This document shows, piece after piece, positions 1 through 13,300 of a DNA stretch of 64,000 bases (position 1 is its first letter; each line of letters starts with the position of its first letter). A model generated the notes under the pieces. The model saw only the letters and a list, made by a program, of their open reading frames with translations, was not told the origin of the DNA and made no database searches. Position numbers and translations under genes: made by a program. The stretch comes from Aralia elata. Lineage: Eukaryota; Streptophyta; Magnoliopsida; Apiales; Araliaceae. The stretch covers positions 47,396,508-47,460,507 of the forward strand of contig CM068378.1 of the NCBI GenBank assembly GCA_034770075.1. The letters run 5' to 3'.

Positions 1-604
1 CGCCCATAATACATACACCAAAAAAATGTCCATCATCGAATTTGGACCACGGGGTCGCGTTCCTACGCTCACATCCGAAATTGCTACACACAAACAAAAT
101 GGATACTACAAAAAATAAACAACACTGAGTCGCCTAACCCACCACAATATGCTAAAATAGCAATCGAACTACACTACGCATAATACATTACCAAAACGAG
201 CTAAAAATCATCAAATGGACATCATCGGGCCATTAGGAAGAATTTCGTTCCGTGGGAACCCTCACTAATAGTCCATAGTCCATAGATTCACAATAATATA
301 CGAGAACAAACTACATTTAATCTAGTCCGAATGACAAAAAAACTTAATAAATGAGATAACAAAATGCTATAAAAGAGGCTTTTCACCTTGCAAATGACAC
401 CACAATGCATATAAATTCGTATATTAATTAGAGTAGAGAATGTAGGTGATATAATCTTACAAAGAAGGGTATAAATCCTCACTTTTTTCTCTCATTTCTC
501 TCTTTTCTCGCTGCTTCTTCCTCTATTTTTTCTTCTTTCGCTCCCTATATGCTCTCTCTTCTGATGAAAAAATGAAGAACTGTATTGATAAAGGCTGCCA
601 GAGG

Positions 605-716
605 CAGCCGCAGATTGATCCGCGGCTGGCCGCAGATTGATCCGCGGCTGGCCGCAGATTGATCCGCGGCTGGCCGTAGATTGATCCGCGGCTGGTTGTA
701 GATTGATCTGCGGCTA
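605..716. repeat. 22-bp palindromic tandem repeat, five copies
   Basis: About five tandem copies of a 22-bp unit (core CCGCAGATTGATCCGCGG plus a CTGG linker). Each core is a near-perfect hairpin with arms CCGCAGA/TCTGCGG around TTGA. The copy of this LTR at 32.2 kb has only one such unit (32236-32253), so the repeat number differs between insertions. It lies in the promoter half of the LTR. Confidence 0.9.
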
Positions 717-782
717 GCCTCGGTTTCTCCGCGCCCGCCGCGCATTTCAGCCCGCCGCGCACTTTAGTCTTCCCATCATTGA

Positions 783-800
783 CCGCAGATCAATCTGCGG
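783..800. repeat. Perfect hairpin CCGCAGA-TCAA-TCTGCGG
   Basis: Seven-base perfect arms around a four-base loop, with the loop in the opposite orientation to the tandem copies at 605-716. The same second hairpin, slightly decayed, is present downstream of the single unit in the LTR at 32.2 kb (32332-32349), so the paired arrangement is a family feature. Confidence 0.8.
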
Positions 801-986
801 TTGGCTGGGCTGATTTTCTTGATTTTCGTACCGCACCTCGATTCTCATGTCGTACTGTTGGTTTTCGCTGAAAGGCTTGTATTTTGCAGTCCGGGACCCG
901 CTGGGAAACGTGCCATGTCATTCAGGAATGCTCATTTCGAATGGTTGCGACATGACACAGGATTTGTATTTGGATCTTGGTTTCCA

Positions 987-1001
987 GGGGGCGCTGCCCC
1001 C
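987..1001. repeat. G/C hairpin GGGGGC-GCT-GCCCCC
   Basis: Six-base perfect arms with a three-base loop, inside a block (about 930-1075) absent from the sister LTR at 30609-32639. It looks like part of a small insertion or of sequence lost from the other copy. Confidence 0.6.
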
Positions 1002-1695
1002 CGACCCCCACTAGATCACCGGCGAGCAGGTAAGCGTAGTGGCCATTAGTCGATTCCTGATATCCGCTCATTGTCATGTCGGCTTTGATCGCAAGTCATT
1101 GTGGTGGCTTTAAGTGTTCGTACTTATGTCTACCTTTCGTTCTCGTAGGCTGGGTTAATTGACGATTCTGCCCTCCTGTCATGGTTAGTATATGAAGTGC
1201 AAAATTTGGGTGTCTACATTAGTGAATTAATTATTGCGTGACTAATAATCTCTATCAATTTATTTAAAGTGTTATATGCCCTGCTATTTGAGGTGTAACA
1301 GCATGATAAGATGCATATTATTTATAACAAAGTTTCTACATGCATTTAATAATACAAAGGGAGGTGTGACATTTAAATTATATGAACATCCTATGTGACA
1401 TATTGATGTGTGATATAAATCATTAACTGTGCATCTTAATTACATGAAGTAATATTGAAAGTGAACTTATATTTACAATGTAATAATAATTATTTCTTTA
1501 TTTACTTGAGTGATTATTGCAAAAATAATGTATTATGGAATAATAATTTTAGATATTGGGTGTTAGTAATTAATAAGATTTTATTTTAATTTGCAACTGT
1601 AACTGTTCCACCAAACCAAAATTGCCCAGCAGCTTCTTTTTCTTCACGTTGATCAATCAAATTAGGTAAAGGCTTGGCATGGTTAATTGATTTTC

Positions 1696-1702
1696 TATAA
1701 AT
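1696..1702 (+). promoter_or_regulatory. TATA box of LTR
   Basis: TATAAAT in a pyrimidine-rich setting about 130 bp before the predicted donor at 1830. The same spacing is seen in the related LTRs with TATA boxes at 57889, 39334 (minus) and 52116 (minus). Confidence 0.55.
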
Positions 1703-2092
1703 TAGAGTCATCCTTCTCCCAAACTTTCTTTGTCAAATTATCTGGTAAGTTTTTATAAAGAGGGAGTGTTGTGAAGTAGAGGAGCAATCTGAAATTGGAG
1801 ATCATTAGTTAGCACTTCAACTCCTAAAGGTAATATTAACTTTAGCATGTTTTAAATTCAAGTTCTGCAAATTCTCATAAACGTACTAAAATGCATGCCT
1901 TGAATGTACAAAAAATTGAGGAAGCTAAGTTGTGATAATCTATAAATGGGTGTTGTACATTGTGTATTTGTTAAGTTTATATGTATGCATGATAGCAATG
2001 TGACTGATTTTAAACATGCTTAATTAAAGAAATTTGTGTTTGGGTTTGATGTCTGCCGAAGCAGAGGCCATTCTAAAACGTCCAGGGTAGGG

Positions 2093-2134
2093 CGCAGCTG
2101 CGTGCTCCCTGCAGTTCAGAACGGCGCAGCTGCG
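2093..2134. repeat. Pair of CGCAGCTGCG palindromes, 32 bp apart
   Basis: Two perfect 10-bp palindromes CGCAGCTGCG start at 2093 and 2125, exactly 32 bp apart. They stand out as GC-rich islands in AT-rich sequence. The 22-bp spacer is not itself repeated. Confidence 0.9.
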
Positions 2135-2932
2135 TCGTGCATTAGTCAACAACGCTTGATTCTGCTATGAACTGTTACTTTCTAACATGGTTAGTTAACT
2201 TAGACATGCCTGAAAATGTGTGAAGCATGTAGTGTAAGGTCCCTTTGCATAGCATGAGCATCCTAGCTTCAATTTGTATGTGTTGTTCTAAAAGAAACTT
2301 ATAGTTTTGAAATTAGACTTTACCGAAACTTACAAAGCTTAAGTTCTGATCATACGAACATGTGTATATGGTCTGATTATGCATGACATAAGGTTCCAAG
2401 ATGCTTCATGTGTGCTAGATGACCACGACCTAGTTAAAACGACTTTTAAAGGAAAACTTGGACATTTTGAAGCAAACATGCGTAAATATAATGATAATTT
2501 CATTAGGAGATGTTGGACATGCATGTTAGTACTCTGATATTTCCCAGACATGATGTGTATGTGTGTTCCTTTAGTATGTTATAGCATCGCATCGTTCAAG
2601 CACGAGTTTAAGTAAATTTCCAAGTTGTAAACTATGTTAAATAAGTATAGATGATGTGAACACATGAGCATTTATAGTTCAGATGGTATAACCTTTGGTT
2701 TATGAATAAATACTTGATATGGTGAGTTACGTGAACTTGAACTTGTTTGACATTATTTTGCCGAAGTTCTAAACTGAGGATTTATAAAGTACTAATACGA
2801 ACTTGAAATGATCATGAAAGCATGCAAATCCCTTTAACATGTGTGTATGCTAGATGTTATTACTCTTGTATGTTGAGATATAAGACAGAACCAAGTAGAG
2901 CAAAACTCAACTCTGGTCTGGCCAGGGGATAG

Positions 2933-2974
2933 CGCAGCTACGCCGTCCCTAAGCCTAACCTGAGCACAGCTGCG
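2933..2974. repeat. Decayed second palindrome pair, 32 bp apart
   Basis: CGCAGCTACG at 2933 and CACAGCTGCG at 2965, each one transition away from CGCAGCTGCG, again exactly 32 bp apart. Both changes fit deamination of a methylated cytosine, in CHG and CG context respectively. Same LTR as the pair at 2093. Confidence 0.85.
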
Positions 2975-4149
2975 CCCTCCTGCAGTTTGGTCTAGTTGAA
3001 TTTGTTTGTAAATCTGAACCTTGTGGATTGTTTGCATTATTATTCTAAAGTGTAAAGCAGAAGTTGTAGCAATATTTTTGGTATTCAAATATGTAATGGT
3101 ATTATAATATGAGTGCTTCAAGACGTGTACATGGTTTATAAGTAGAGCTTCCGAAACGTAAGGATTAACGTCCCTTTTTAAAACTACAAAACATGGTAGT
3201 ATGCTATTATGTGGTCTAGTTATATATCAAAGATAGTTTCCGTATTTGTCTTACATACTTGGTTATGTGAAAGGGTTTATTATCCAGTAATTGATATGTG
3301 TGACTAATGGAAGCGTTTTCTATATATAAGTAACTATGTTACAATAGGATATCCTAGTTCGTCGTAGTGTTGATAAGCTGTAAAGTCGTAAACTACGCTA
3401 AAGGCAAGTTTCCTCTAACCCTACTCAATTTACATTCGAGCAGGATGTGGTATATTGTGAAAGTATTCGAACCCTTTTTCTTTATTGAGCAAGCATGTAA
3501 ACTTGTATATTCATGTATCATACAAGTATGTGACAATGACTCTTATGCTTTATAAACTGTCATTCATATTCTAAGGATTGGTTTAAGATTAATATCCCTT
3601 AAACCTCATTGCGAGTATTGGTATTCATTAAATCATTGAATATGATTATAAAAGTTGTCTAAACTATTGTTTCGGTTAGACTATTATACATGTGTTAAAA
3701 AGCTATTCCAAACCAATTGTCTTGGTGAGGACCCTTATCTATTGAGATGAACAACCCTCATAAAAAGGGGAAATTATACATTGTCGGGGAACCGACGTGC
3801 GCACTTATAAGCATTGACGGTTATGCATAATCTGGGGTACTATAGGCTGATCACCTGTGTACTTGTTTTTATTGGATTTTCAGTATAAAAACTGTTAATT
3901 CTAGCAGGAGTTCTTAGTCCTTTGTGGCTACTCAGTGTTCTTCATCTCGAACTTTGATAGAATTATTTCTTGAATCTTATTGAGATTATCTGTCCATAAC
4001 AACTTTATTCGAAATAATTGATAATTCATAATATTCTTGAACTATCCCTTATATTCTCGAGACTTCAAATTTTTAATTGTTTATCCTTGTTATTACATCA
4101 CTTGTTGGGAAAATTTGTTGCTCATTCTTGCTTTCTTTAAACCTTTCAG

Positions 4150-4211
4150 TTAAGACAGAGCGAGGTGAACCTTCAGGCAAGGATAAGGGAAAGGGCAAAA
4201 CTACGGAGTAG
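4150..4211 (+). other. Lysine-rich short frame after LTR acceptor
   Basis: After the acceptor CAG (4147-4149) and two bases, an open frame reads KTERGEPSGKDKGKGKTTE and stops at TAG 4209-4211. It has no ATG of its own. Frames of similar length, phase, composition and stop position follow acceptors in LTRs at 20488, 35601, 36527, 44772 and 62927, and in shifted form at 59124. Either it is the C-terminal exon of a spliced product, or a purine-rich splicing enhancer that merely looks like coding sequence. Confidence 0.45.
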
Positions 4212-7200
4212 CTTTGTTCTTCCTTAGGAAAGAGATTATTTACTATGTTGCTTTAAGACTTCTAATTCAGTTATGTAATAAGCTTAGACATGGATTATGT
4301 ATTAGTACTATCTTTCAGTTAAATCAAGACTTTTGGATAGTATTGTAGTAACGGTTACGAGACCTTGGGACGAGAATAATTATATTCAATCAATGTATTT
4401 ATTTTATCTTTTCCGCTGCATTAGTTTTATGTCATTATTGTGTTAGATCTTGACAAATCAAATTCGAGACGGTGGCGTCAGAATTTGGGGGCGTCACAAT
4501 TCTTATGGAAGAGTGTCTAACTGTCTAACCCCAAATCATGATAAGACTCCTCTTATTTATAGATATAGGGAACCCTCCTAAACTATTTAGGATTAAGATT
4601 TTTATTTTAATTAAACTCCTTTAATTAATTAAACTCCTAATCCAATTAGTAATTTATGAGAGTACTTTTATTAATTAATTTCCAAACCCTTTTAGGAACT
4701 AAATAATAATAATAGTAATAATAAAAATAAGACTCCTCTTATTAATTTATATTTAATATTTCCAAAATATTAAATAATAAATATTAAGCTATTTAATTTA
4801 TTCTATCTCCATAGATTAAATTAAATACACTTAACTTATTATTACGATTATGTCATTTACTTCTTAAATAAATATTTTTCTTTTGCGGTGTGACCCTTTA
4901 GGTTCTCCATATTAAACCGGTTGTGAATAAATCAATTAGAACAATTCTAATTTTATTTAAATAAATAAATTAAACTATTTAATTCATTTAAATAAATAAT
5001 ATTTATTCTAGAATAAGGGTAAGCCCCTTAGCGATCACCGACTTTCTAGATAATATAGATTTCAATATTAATCACAAAAGAACCTTTTAGTTATACATAG
5101 TCACCGTACAATTCAATCCTTCTACGATACAATGTCCCAATTAAATATAAGACATGGAATTACTGTCAAGTCTTATTTTATTTAATTATATGTATTTCGA
5201 TTCTCAAATGCACAAACCTGATTAATGCAAATTAGAAACTCCTTTCTAATTTCATTCTGCTTTGGCCAAAGACTTCTGAGTCGTCATTTATCGAATCACA
5301 TAGGACATTCACTCCTTTTACTAGAAGTGGTAGATTTTTTGTTGACCATTCACCTATCTGTTAGGTTTGTATATAGCGCGGACATGCAATCAAATTACAT
5401 AAATAGTGCGGAAGCGCAATAAAACGGATTTTAAAATTTTTCATACAAACCATCACCAAGATCTTTCCTTATGTTCAATTATCAATTAACGTAAGAGATA
5501 GAGATTAAGAAATTATACCCTCGTAGAACCGTACTTCCTTGGGTACAAGGTCACCTCCAATTCCTTCGTGTTCTCCTTGAATTCCACCGACTAAATTCCT
5601 TTACTTGATCAATGTTAGCCACCCAAGTGTTTGGCCTCTAGAGGTGATCCACCAAGGAAAAATAGTTATTCAAGACTATGGGTGTTGGCAAAAGACTAGT
5701 TTCTATCTCTATAGAAATTGCAAGTACTCTCATTCTCTCTCCAATTCTTATGGAAGAGTTTATAACTGTCTAACCCTAAATCATGATAAGACTCCTCTTA
5801 TTTATAGATATAGGGAACCCTCCTAAACTATTTAGGATTGGGGTTTTTATTCGAATTAAACTCCTTTAATTAATTAAACTCCTAATCCAATTAGAAATTT
5901 ATGACAGAGTACTTCTACTAATTAATTCCCAATCACTATTAGGAATTAAATAATAGTAATAGTAATAATAATAACAAGACTTCTCTTATTAATTTATATT
6001 TAATATTTTCAAAATATTAAATAATAAATATTAAGCTATTTAATTTATTCTATCTCTATAGACTAAATTAAATACGCTTAACTTATTATTATAATTATGC
6101 CATTTACTACTTAAACAAATATTTTCCTTTTGCGGTGTGACCCTTTAGGTTCTCCATATTAAACTGGTTACGAATAAATCAATTAGAACAATTCTAATTT
6201 TATTTAAATAAATAAATTAAACTATTTAATTCATTTAAATAAATAATATTTATTCTAGAATAAGGGTAAGCCCCTTAGCGATCACCGACTTTCTAGATAA
6301 TATAGATTTCAACATTAATCACAAAAGAACCTTTCAGTTATACATAGTTACCGTACAATTCAATCATTCTACCATACAATGTCCCAATTAAATATAAGAC
6401 ATAGAATTACTGTCAAGTCTTATTTTATTTAATTATATGTATTTCGATTCTCAAATGCACAACTCTGATTAATGCAAATTAGAAACTCCTTTCTAATTTC
6501 ATTTTGCTTTGGCCAAAGACTTCTGAGTCGTCATTTATCGAATCACATAGGACATTCACTCCTTTTACTAGAAGTGGTAGATTCTTTGTTGACCAATCAC
6601 CTATCTGTTAGGTTTGTATATAGCGCGGACATGCAATCAAATTACATAAATAGTGCGGAAGCACAATAAAACGGATTTTAAAATTTTTCATACAAACCAT
6701 CACCAAGATCTTTTCTTATGTTCAATTATCAATTAACGAAAGAGATAGAGATTAAGAAATTATACCCTCGTAGAACCGTGCTTCCTCGGGTACAAGTTCA
6801 CCTCCAATTCTTTCGCGTTCTCCTTAAATTCCACCGACTAAATTCGTTTACTTGATCAACGTTAGTCACCCAAGTGTTTGGCCTCTAGAGGTGATCCGCC
6901 AAGGAAAAATAGTTATTCAAGAAGATGAGTGTTAGCAAAACCCTAGTTTCTATCTCTATAGAAATTGCAAGTACTCTCACTCTCTCTCCAATTCTTATGA
7001 AAGAGTGTGTAACTGTCTAACCCTAAATCATGATAAGACTCCTCTTATTTATAGATATAGGGAACCCTCCTAAACTATTTAGGATTAGGGTTTTTATTCG
7101 AATTAAACTCCTTTAATTAATTAAACTCCTAATCCAATTAGAAATTTATGACAGAGTACTTCTACTAATTAATTCCCAATCACTATTAGGAATTAAATAA

Positions 7201-10200
7201 TAGTAATAGTAATAATAATAACAAGACTTCTCTTATTAATTTATATTTAATATTTCCAAAATATTAAATAATAAATATTAAGCTATTTAATTTATTCTAT
7301 CTCCATAGACTAAATTAAATACGCTTAACTTATTATTATAATTATGCCATTTACTACTTAAACAAATATTTTCCTTTTGCGGTGTGACCCTTTAGGTTCT
7401 CCATATTAAACTGGTTACGAATAAATCAATTAGAACAATTCTAATTTTATTTAAATAAATAAATTAAACTATTTAATTCATTTAAATAAATAATATTTAT
7501 TCTAGAATAAGGGTAAGCCCCTTAGCGATCACCGACTTTCTAGATAATATAGATTTCAACATTAATCACAAAAGAACCTTTCAGTTATACATAGTTACCG
7601 TACAATTCAATCATTCTACCATACAATGTCCCAATTAAATATAAGACATAGAATTACTGTCAAGTCTTATTTTATTTAATTATATGTATTTCGATTCTCA
7701 AATGCACAACCCTGATTAATGCAAATTAGAAACTCCTTTCTAATTTCATTTTCCTTTGGCCAAAGACTTCTGAGTCGTCATTTATCGAATCACATAGGAC
7801 ATTCACTCCTTTTACTAGAAGTGGTAGATTCTTTGTTGACCATTCACCTATCTGTTAGGTTTGTATATAGCGCGGACATGCAATCAAATTACATAAATAG
7901 TGCGGAAGCGCAATAAAACGGATTTTAAAATTTTTCATACAAACCATCACCAAGATCTTTCCTTATGTTCAATTATCAATTAACGAAAGAGATAGAGATT
8001 AAGAAATTATACCCTCGTAGAACCGTGCTTCCTCGGGTACAAGTTCACCTCCAATTCTTTCGCGTTCTCCTTGAATTCCACCGACTAAATTCGTTTACTT
8101 GATCAACGTTAGCCACCCAAGTGTTTGGCCTCTAGAGGTGATCCGCCAAGGAAGAATAGTTATTCAAGAAGATGGGTGTTAGCAAAACCCTAGTTTCTAT
8201 CTCTATAGAAATTGCAAGTACTCTCACTCTCTCTCCAATTCTTATGAAAGAGTGTGTAACTGTCTAACCCTAAATCATGATAAGACTCCTCTTATTTATA
8301 GATATAGGGAACCCTCCTAAACTATTTAGGCTTAGGGTTTTTATTCTAATTAAACTCCTTTAATTAATTAAACTCCTAATCCAATTAGGAATTTATGACA
8401 GAGTACTTCTACTAATTAATTCCCAATCACTATTAGGAATTAAATAATAGTAATAGTAATAATAATAACAAGACTTCTCTTATTAATTTATATTTAATAT
8501 TTCCAAAATATTAAATAATAAATATTAAGCTATTTAATTTATTCTATCTCCATACTCTAAATTAAATACGCTTAACTTATTATTATAATTATGCCATTTT
8601 CTACTTAAACAAATATTTTCCTTTTGCGGTGTGACCCTTTAGGTTGTCCATATTAAACTGGTTACGAATAAATCAATTAGAACAATTCTAATTTTATTTA
8701 AATAAATAAATTAAACTATTTAATTCATTTAAATAAATAATATTTATTCTAGAATAAGGGTAAGCCCCTTAGCGATCACCGACTTTCTAGATAATATAGA
8801 TTTCAACATTAATCACAAAAGAACCTTTCAGTTATACATAGTTACCGTACAATTCAATCATTCTACCATACAATGTCCCAATTAAATATAAGACATAGAA
8901 TTACTGTCAAGTCTTATTTTATTTAATTATATGTATTTCGATTCTCAAATGCACAACCATGATTAATGCAAATTAGAAACTCCTTTCTAATTTCATTCTA
9001 CTTTGGCCAAAGACTTCTGAGTCGTCATTTATCGAATCACATAGGACATTCACTCCTTTTACTAGAAGTGGTAGATTCTTTGTTGACCATTCACCTATCT
9101 GTTAGGTTTGTATATAGCGCGGACATGCAATCAAATTACATAAATAGTGCGGAAGCGCAATAAAACGGATTTTAAAATTTTTCATACAAACCATCACCAA
9201 GATCTTTCCTTATGTTCAATTATCAATTAACGAAAGAGATAGAGATTAAGAAATTATACCCTCGTAGAACCGTGCTTCTTCGGGTACAAGTTCACCTGCA
9301 ATTCTTTCGCGTTCTCCTTGAATTCCACCGACTAAATTCGTTTACTTGATCAACGTTAGCCACCCAAGTGTTTGGCCTCTAGAGGTGATCCGCCAAGGAA
9401 GAATAGTTATTCAAGAAGATGGGTGTTAGCAAAACCCTAGTTTCTATCTCTATAGAAATTGCAAGTACTCTCACTCTCTCTCCAATTCTTATGAAAGAGT
9501 GTGTAACTGTCTAACCCTAAATCATGATAAGACTCCTCTTATTTATAGATATAGGGAACCCTCCTAAACTATTTAGGATTAGGGTTTTTATTCTAATTAA
9601 ACTCCTTTAATTAATTAAACTCCTAATCCAATTAGGAATTTATGACAGAGTACTTCTACTAATTAATTCCCAATCACTATTAGGAATTAAATAATAGTAA
9701 TAGTAATAATAATAACAAGACTTCTCTTATTAATTTATATTTAATATTTCCAAAATATTAAATAATAAATATTAAGCTATTTAATTTATTCTATCTCCAT
9801 AGACTAAATTAAATACGCTTAACTTATTATTATAATTATGCCATTTACTACTTAAACAAATATTTTCCTTTTGCGGTGTGACCCTTTAGGTTCTCCATAT
9901 TAAACTGGTTACGAATAAATCAATTAGAACAATTCTAATTTTATTTAAATAAATAAATTAAACTATTTAATTCATTTAAATAAATAATATTTATTCTAGA
10001 ATAAGGGTAAGACCCTTAGCGATCACCGACTTTCTAGATAATATAGATTTCAATATTAATCACAAAAGAACCTTTCAGTTATACATAGTTACCGTACAAT
10101 TCAATCATTCTACCATACAATGTCCCAATTAAATATAAGACATAGAATTACTGTCAAGTCTTATTTTATTTAATTATATGTATTTCGATTCTCAAATGCA

Positions 10201-10346
10201 CAACCCTGATTAATGCAAATTAGAAACTCCTTTCTAATTTCATTCTGCTTTGGCCAAAGACTTCTGAGTCGTCATTTATCGAATCACATAGGACATTCAC
10301 TGCTTTTACTAGAAGTGGTAGATTTTTTGTTGACCATTCACCTATC

Positions 10347-13300
10347 TGTTAGGTTTGTATATAGCGCGGACATGCAATCAAATTACATAAATAGTGCGGA
10401 AGCGCAATAAAACGGATTTTAAAATTTTTCATACAAACCATCACCAAGATCTTTCCTTATGTTCAATTATCAATTAACGAAAGAGATAGAGATTAAGAAA
10501 TTATACCCTCGTAGAACCGTGCTTCCTCGGGTACAAGTTCACCTCCAATTCTTTCGCGTTCTCCTTGAATTCCACCGACTAAATTCCTTTACTTGATCAA
10601 TGTTAGCCACCCAAGTGTTTGGCCTCTAGAGGTGATCCACCAAGGAAAAATAGTTATTCAAGAAGATGGGTGTTGGCAAAACCCTAGTTTCTATCTCTAT
10701 AGAAATTGCAAGTACTCTCACTCTCTCTCCAATTCTTATGGAAGAGTGTGTAACTATCTAACCCTAAATCATGATAAGACTCCTCTTATTTATAGATATA
10801 CGGAACCCTCCTAAACTATTTAGGCTTAGGGTTTTTATTCTAATTAAACTCCTTTAATTAATTAAACTCCTAATCCAATTAGGAATTTATGAGAGAGTAC
10901 TTCTACTAATTAATTCCCAATCCATATTAGGAATTAAATAATAATAATAAGACTTCTCTTATTAATTTATATTTAATATTTTCAAAATATTAAATAATAA
11001 ATATTAAGCTATTTAATTTATTCTATCTCCATAGACTAAATTAAATACACTTAACTTATTATTATAATTATGCCATTTACTTCTTAAACAAATATTTTTC
11101 TTTTGCGGTGTGACCCTTTAGGTTCTCCATATTAAACTGGTTATGAATAAATCAATTAGAACAATTCTAATTTTATTTAAATAAATAAATTAAACTATTT
11201 AATTCATTTAAATAAATAATATTTATTCTAGAATAAGGGTAAGCCCCTTAGCGATCACCGACTTTCTAGATAATATAGATTTTAACATTAATCACAAAAG
11301 AACCTTTCAGTTATACATAGTTACCGTACAATTCAATCATTCTACCATACAATGTCCCAATTAAATATAAGTCATGGAATTACTGTCAAGTCTTATTTTA
11401 TTTAATTATATGTATTTCAATTCTCAAATGCACAACTCTGATTAATGCAAATTAGAAACTCCTTTCTAATTTCATTTTGCTTTGGCCAAAGACTTCTGAG
11501 TCGTCATTTATCGAATCACATAGGACATTCACTCCTTTTACTAGAAGTGGTAGATTCTTTGTTGACCATTCACCTATCTGTTAGGTTTGTATATAGCGCG
11601 GACATGCAATCAAATTACATAAATAGTGCGGAAACGCAATAAAACGGATTTTAAAATTTTTCATACAAACCATCACCAAGATCTTTCCTTATGTTCAATT
11701 ATCAATTAACGAAAGAGATAGAGATTAAGAAATTATACCCTCGTAGAACCGTGCTTCCTCGGGTACAAGTTCACCTCCAATTCTTTCGCGTTCTCCTTAA
11801 ATTCCACCGACTAAATTCGTTTACTTGATCAACGTTAGCCACCCAAGTGTTTGGCCTCTAGAGGTGATCCGCCAAGGAAGAATAGTTATTCAAGAAGATG
11901 GGTGTTAGCAAAACCCTAGTTTCTATCTCTATAGAAATTGCAAGTACTCTCACTCTCTCTCCAATTCTTATGAAAGAGTGTGTAACTGTCTAACCCTAAA
12001 TCATGATAAGACTCCTCTTATTTATAGATATAGGGAACCCTCCTAAACTATTTAGGATTAGGGTTTTTATTCTAATTAAACTCCTTTAATTAATTAAACT
12101 CCTAATCCAATTAGGAATTTATGACAGAGTACTTCTACTAATTAATTCCCAATCACTATTAGGAATTAAATAATAGTAATAGTAATAATAATAACAAGAC
12201 TTCTCTTATTAATTTATATTTAATATTTCCAAAATATTAAATAATAAATATTAAGCTATTTAATTTATTCTATCTCCATAGACTAAATTAAATACGCTTA
12301 ACTTATTATTATAATTATGCCATTTACTACTTAAACAAATATTTTCCTTTTGCGGTGTGACCCTTTAGGTTCTCCATATTAAACTGGTTACGAATAAATC
12401 AATTAGAACAATTCTAATTTTATTTAAATAAATAAATTAAACTATTTAATTCATTTAAATAAATAATATTTATTCTAGAATAAGGGTAAGACCCTTAGCG
12501 ATCACCGACTTTCTAGATAATATAGATTTCAATATTAATCACAAAAGAACCTTTCAGTTATACATAGTTACCGTACAATTCAATCATTCTACCATACAAT
12601 GTCCCAATTAAATATAAGACATAGAATTACTGTCAAGTCTTATTTTATTTAATTATATGTATTTCGATTCTCAAATGCACAACCCTGATTAATGCAAATT
12701 AGAAACTCCTTTCTAATTTCATTCTGCTTTGGCCAAAGACTTCTGAGTCGTCATTTATCGAATCACATAGGACATTCACTGCTTTTACTAGAAGTGGTAG
12801 ATTTTTTGTTGACCATTCACCTATCTGTTAGGTTTGTATATAGCGCGGACATGCAATCAAATTACATAAATAGTGCGGAAGCGCAATAAAACGGATTTTA
12901 AAATTTTTCATACAAACCATCACCAAGATCTTTCCTTATGTTCAATTATCAATTAACGAAAGAGATAGAGATTAAGAAATTATACCCTCGTAGAACCATG
13001 CTTCCTCGGGTACAAGTTCACCTCCAATCGCGTTCTCCTTGAATTCCACCGACTAAATTCCTTTACTTGATCAATGTTAGCCACCCAAGTGTTTGGCCTC
13101 TAGAGGTGATCCACCAAGGAAAAATAGTTATTCAAGAAGATGGGTGTTGGCAAAACCCTAGTTTCTATCTCTATAGAAATTGCAAGTACTCTCACTCTCT
13201 CTCCAATTCTTATGGAAGAGTGTGTAACTATCTAACCCTAAATCATGATAAGACTCCTCTTATTTATAGATATACGGAACCCTCCTAAACTATTTAGGCT

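Larger units (their letters stand above)
1..1218 (-). mobile_element. Tat/Ogre-type LTR, cut by window edge
   Basis: This is a diverged copy of the LTR at 30609-32639. Both share the block around 25-80 (31690-31760 in the other copy) and end on the plus strand with GGGTGTCTACA, the LTR terminus, here at 1211-1218. In element orientation (minus) the LTR begins TGTAGACACCC at 1218 and continues off the left edge, so the interior, if any, lies outside the window. It differs from the other copy by an expanded hairpin repeat (605-716) and an extra block around 930-1075. The open frame at 801-1049 is not conserved in the other copy, so I do not call it a gene. No pyrimidine tract follows 1218, so this edge is an outer boundary of the LTR. 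Confidence 0.75.
1830..4149 (+). other. Predicted intron lying inside the LTR
   Basis: Donor CTAAAG|GTAATATT at 1830 and acceptor ACCTTTCAG ending at 4149. The donor sits about 100 nt after the expected start site, as in six other LTRs here, and the acceptor is followed by the recurrent lysine-rich frame. Between them are two pairs of GC-rich palindromes and the conserved AGGCTGATCACCT block. Splicing is inferred from repeated consensus matches only. Confidence 0.45.
1219..4498 (+). mobile_element. Chromovirus-type LTR, 5' end missing
   Basis: A long LTR read on the plus strand. Its 3' end is the terminus GGGGGCGTCACA at 4487-4498, the complement of the TGTGACGCCCCC starts seen at 20227, 35961, 44207 and 62666. 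It shares with those LTRs a TATA box, a GT donor, the GATCAGCC-like block (3844-3856 here, reversed) and an AG acceptor followed by a lysine-rich frame. Its 5' end was not found and may have been removed by the Tat/Ogre-type insertion ending at 1218. At 4499 it abuts the tandem array in mid-unit, so it was probably inserted into the array, but the left target duplication lies outside the window. No protein gene is visible here. Confidence 0.7.

Noticed and set aside
801..1049. 82-residue open frame
   Set aside because: Inside an LTR, antisense to the element, and not open in the sister copy at 32.4 kb.
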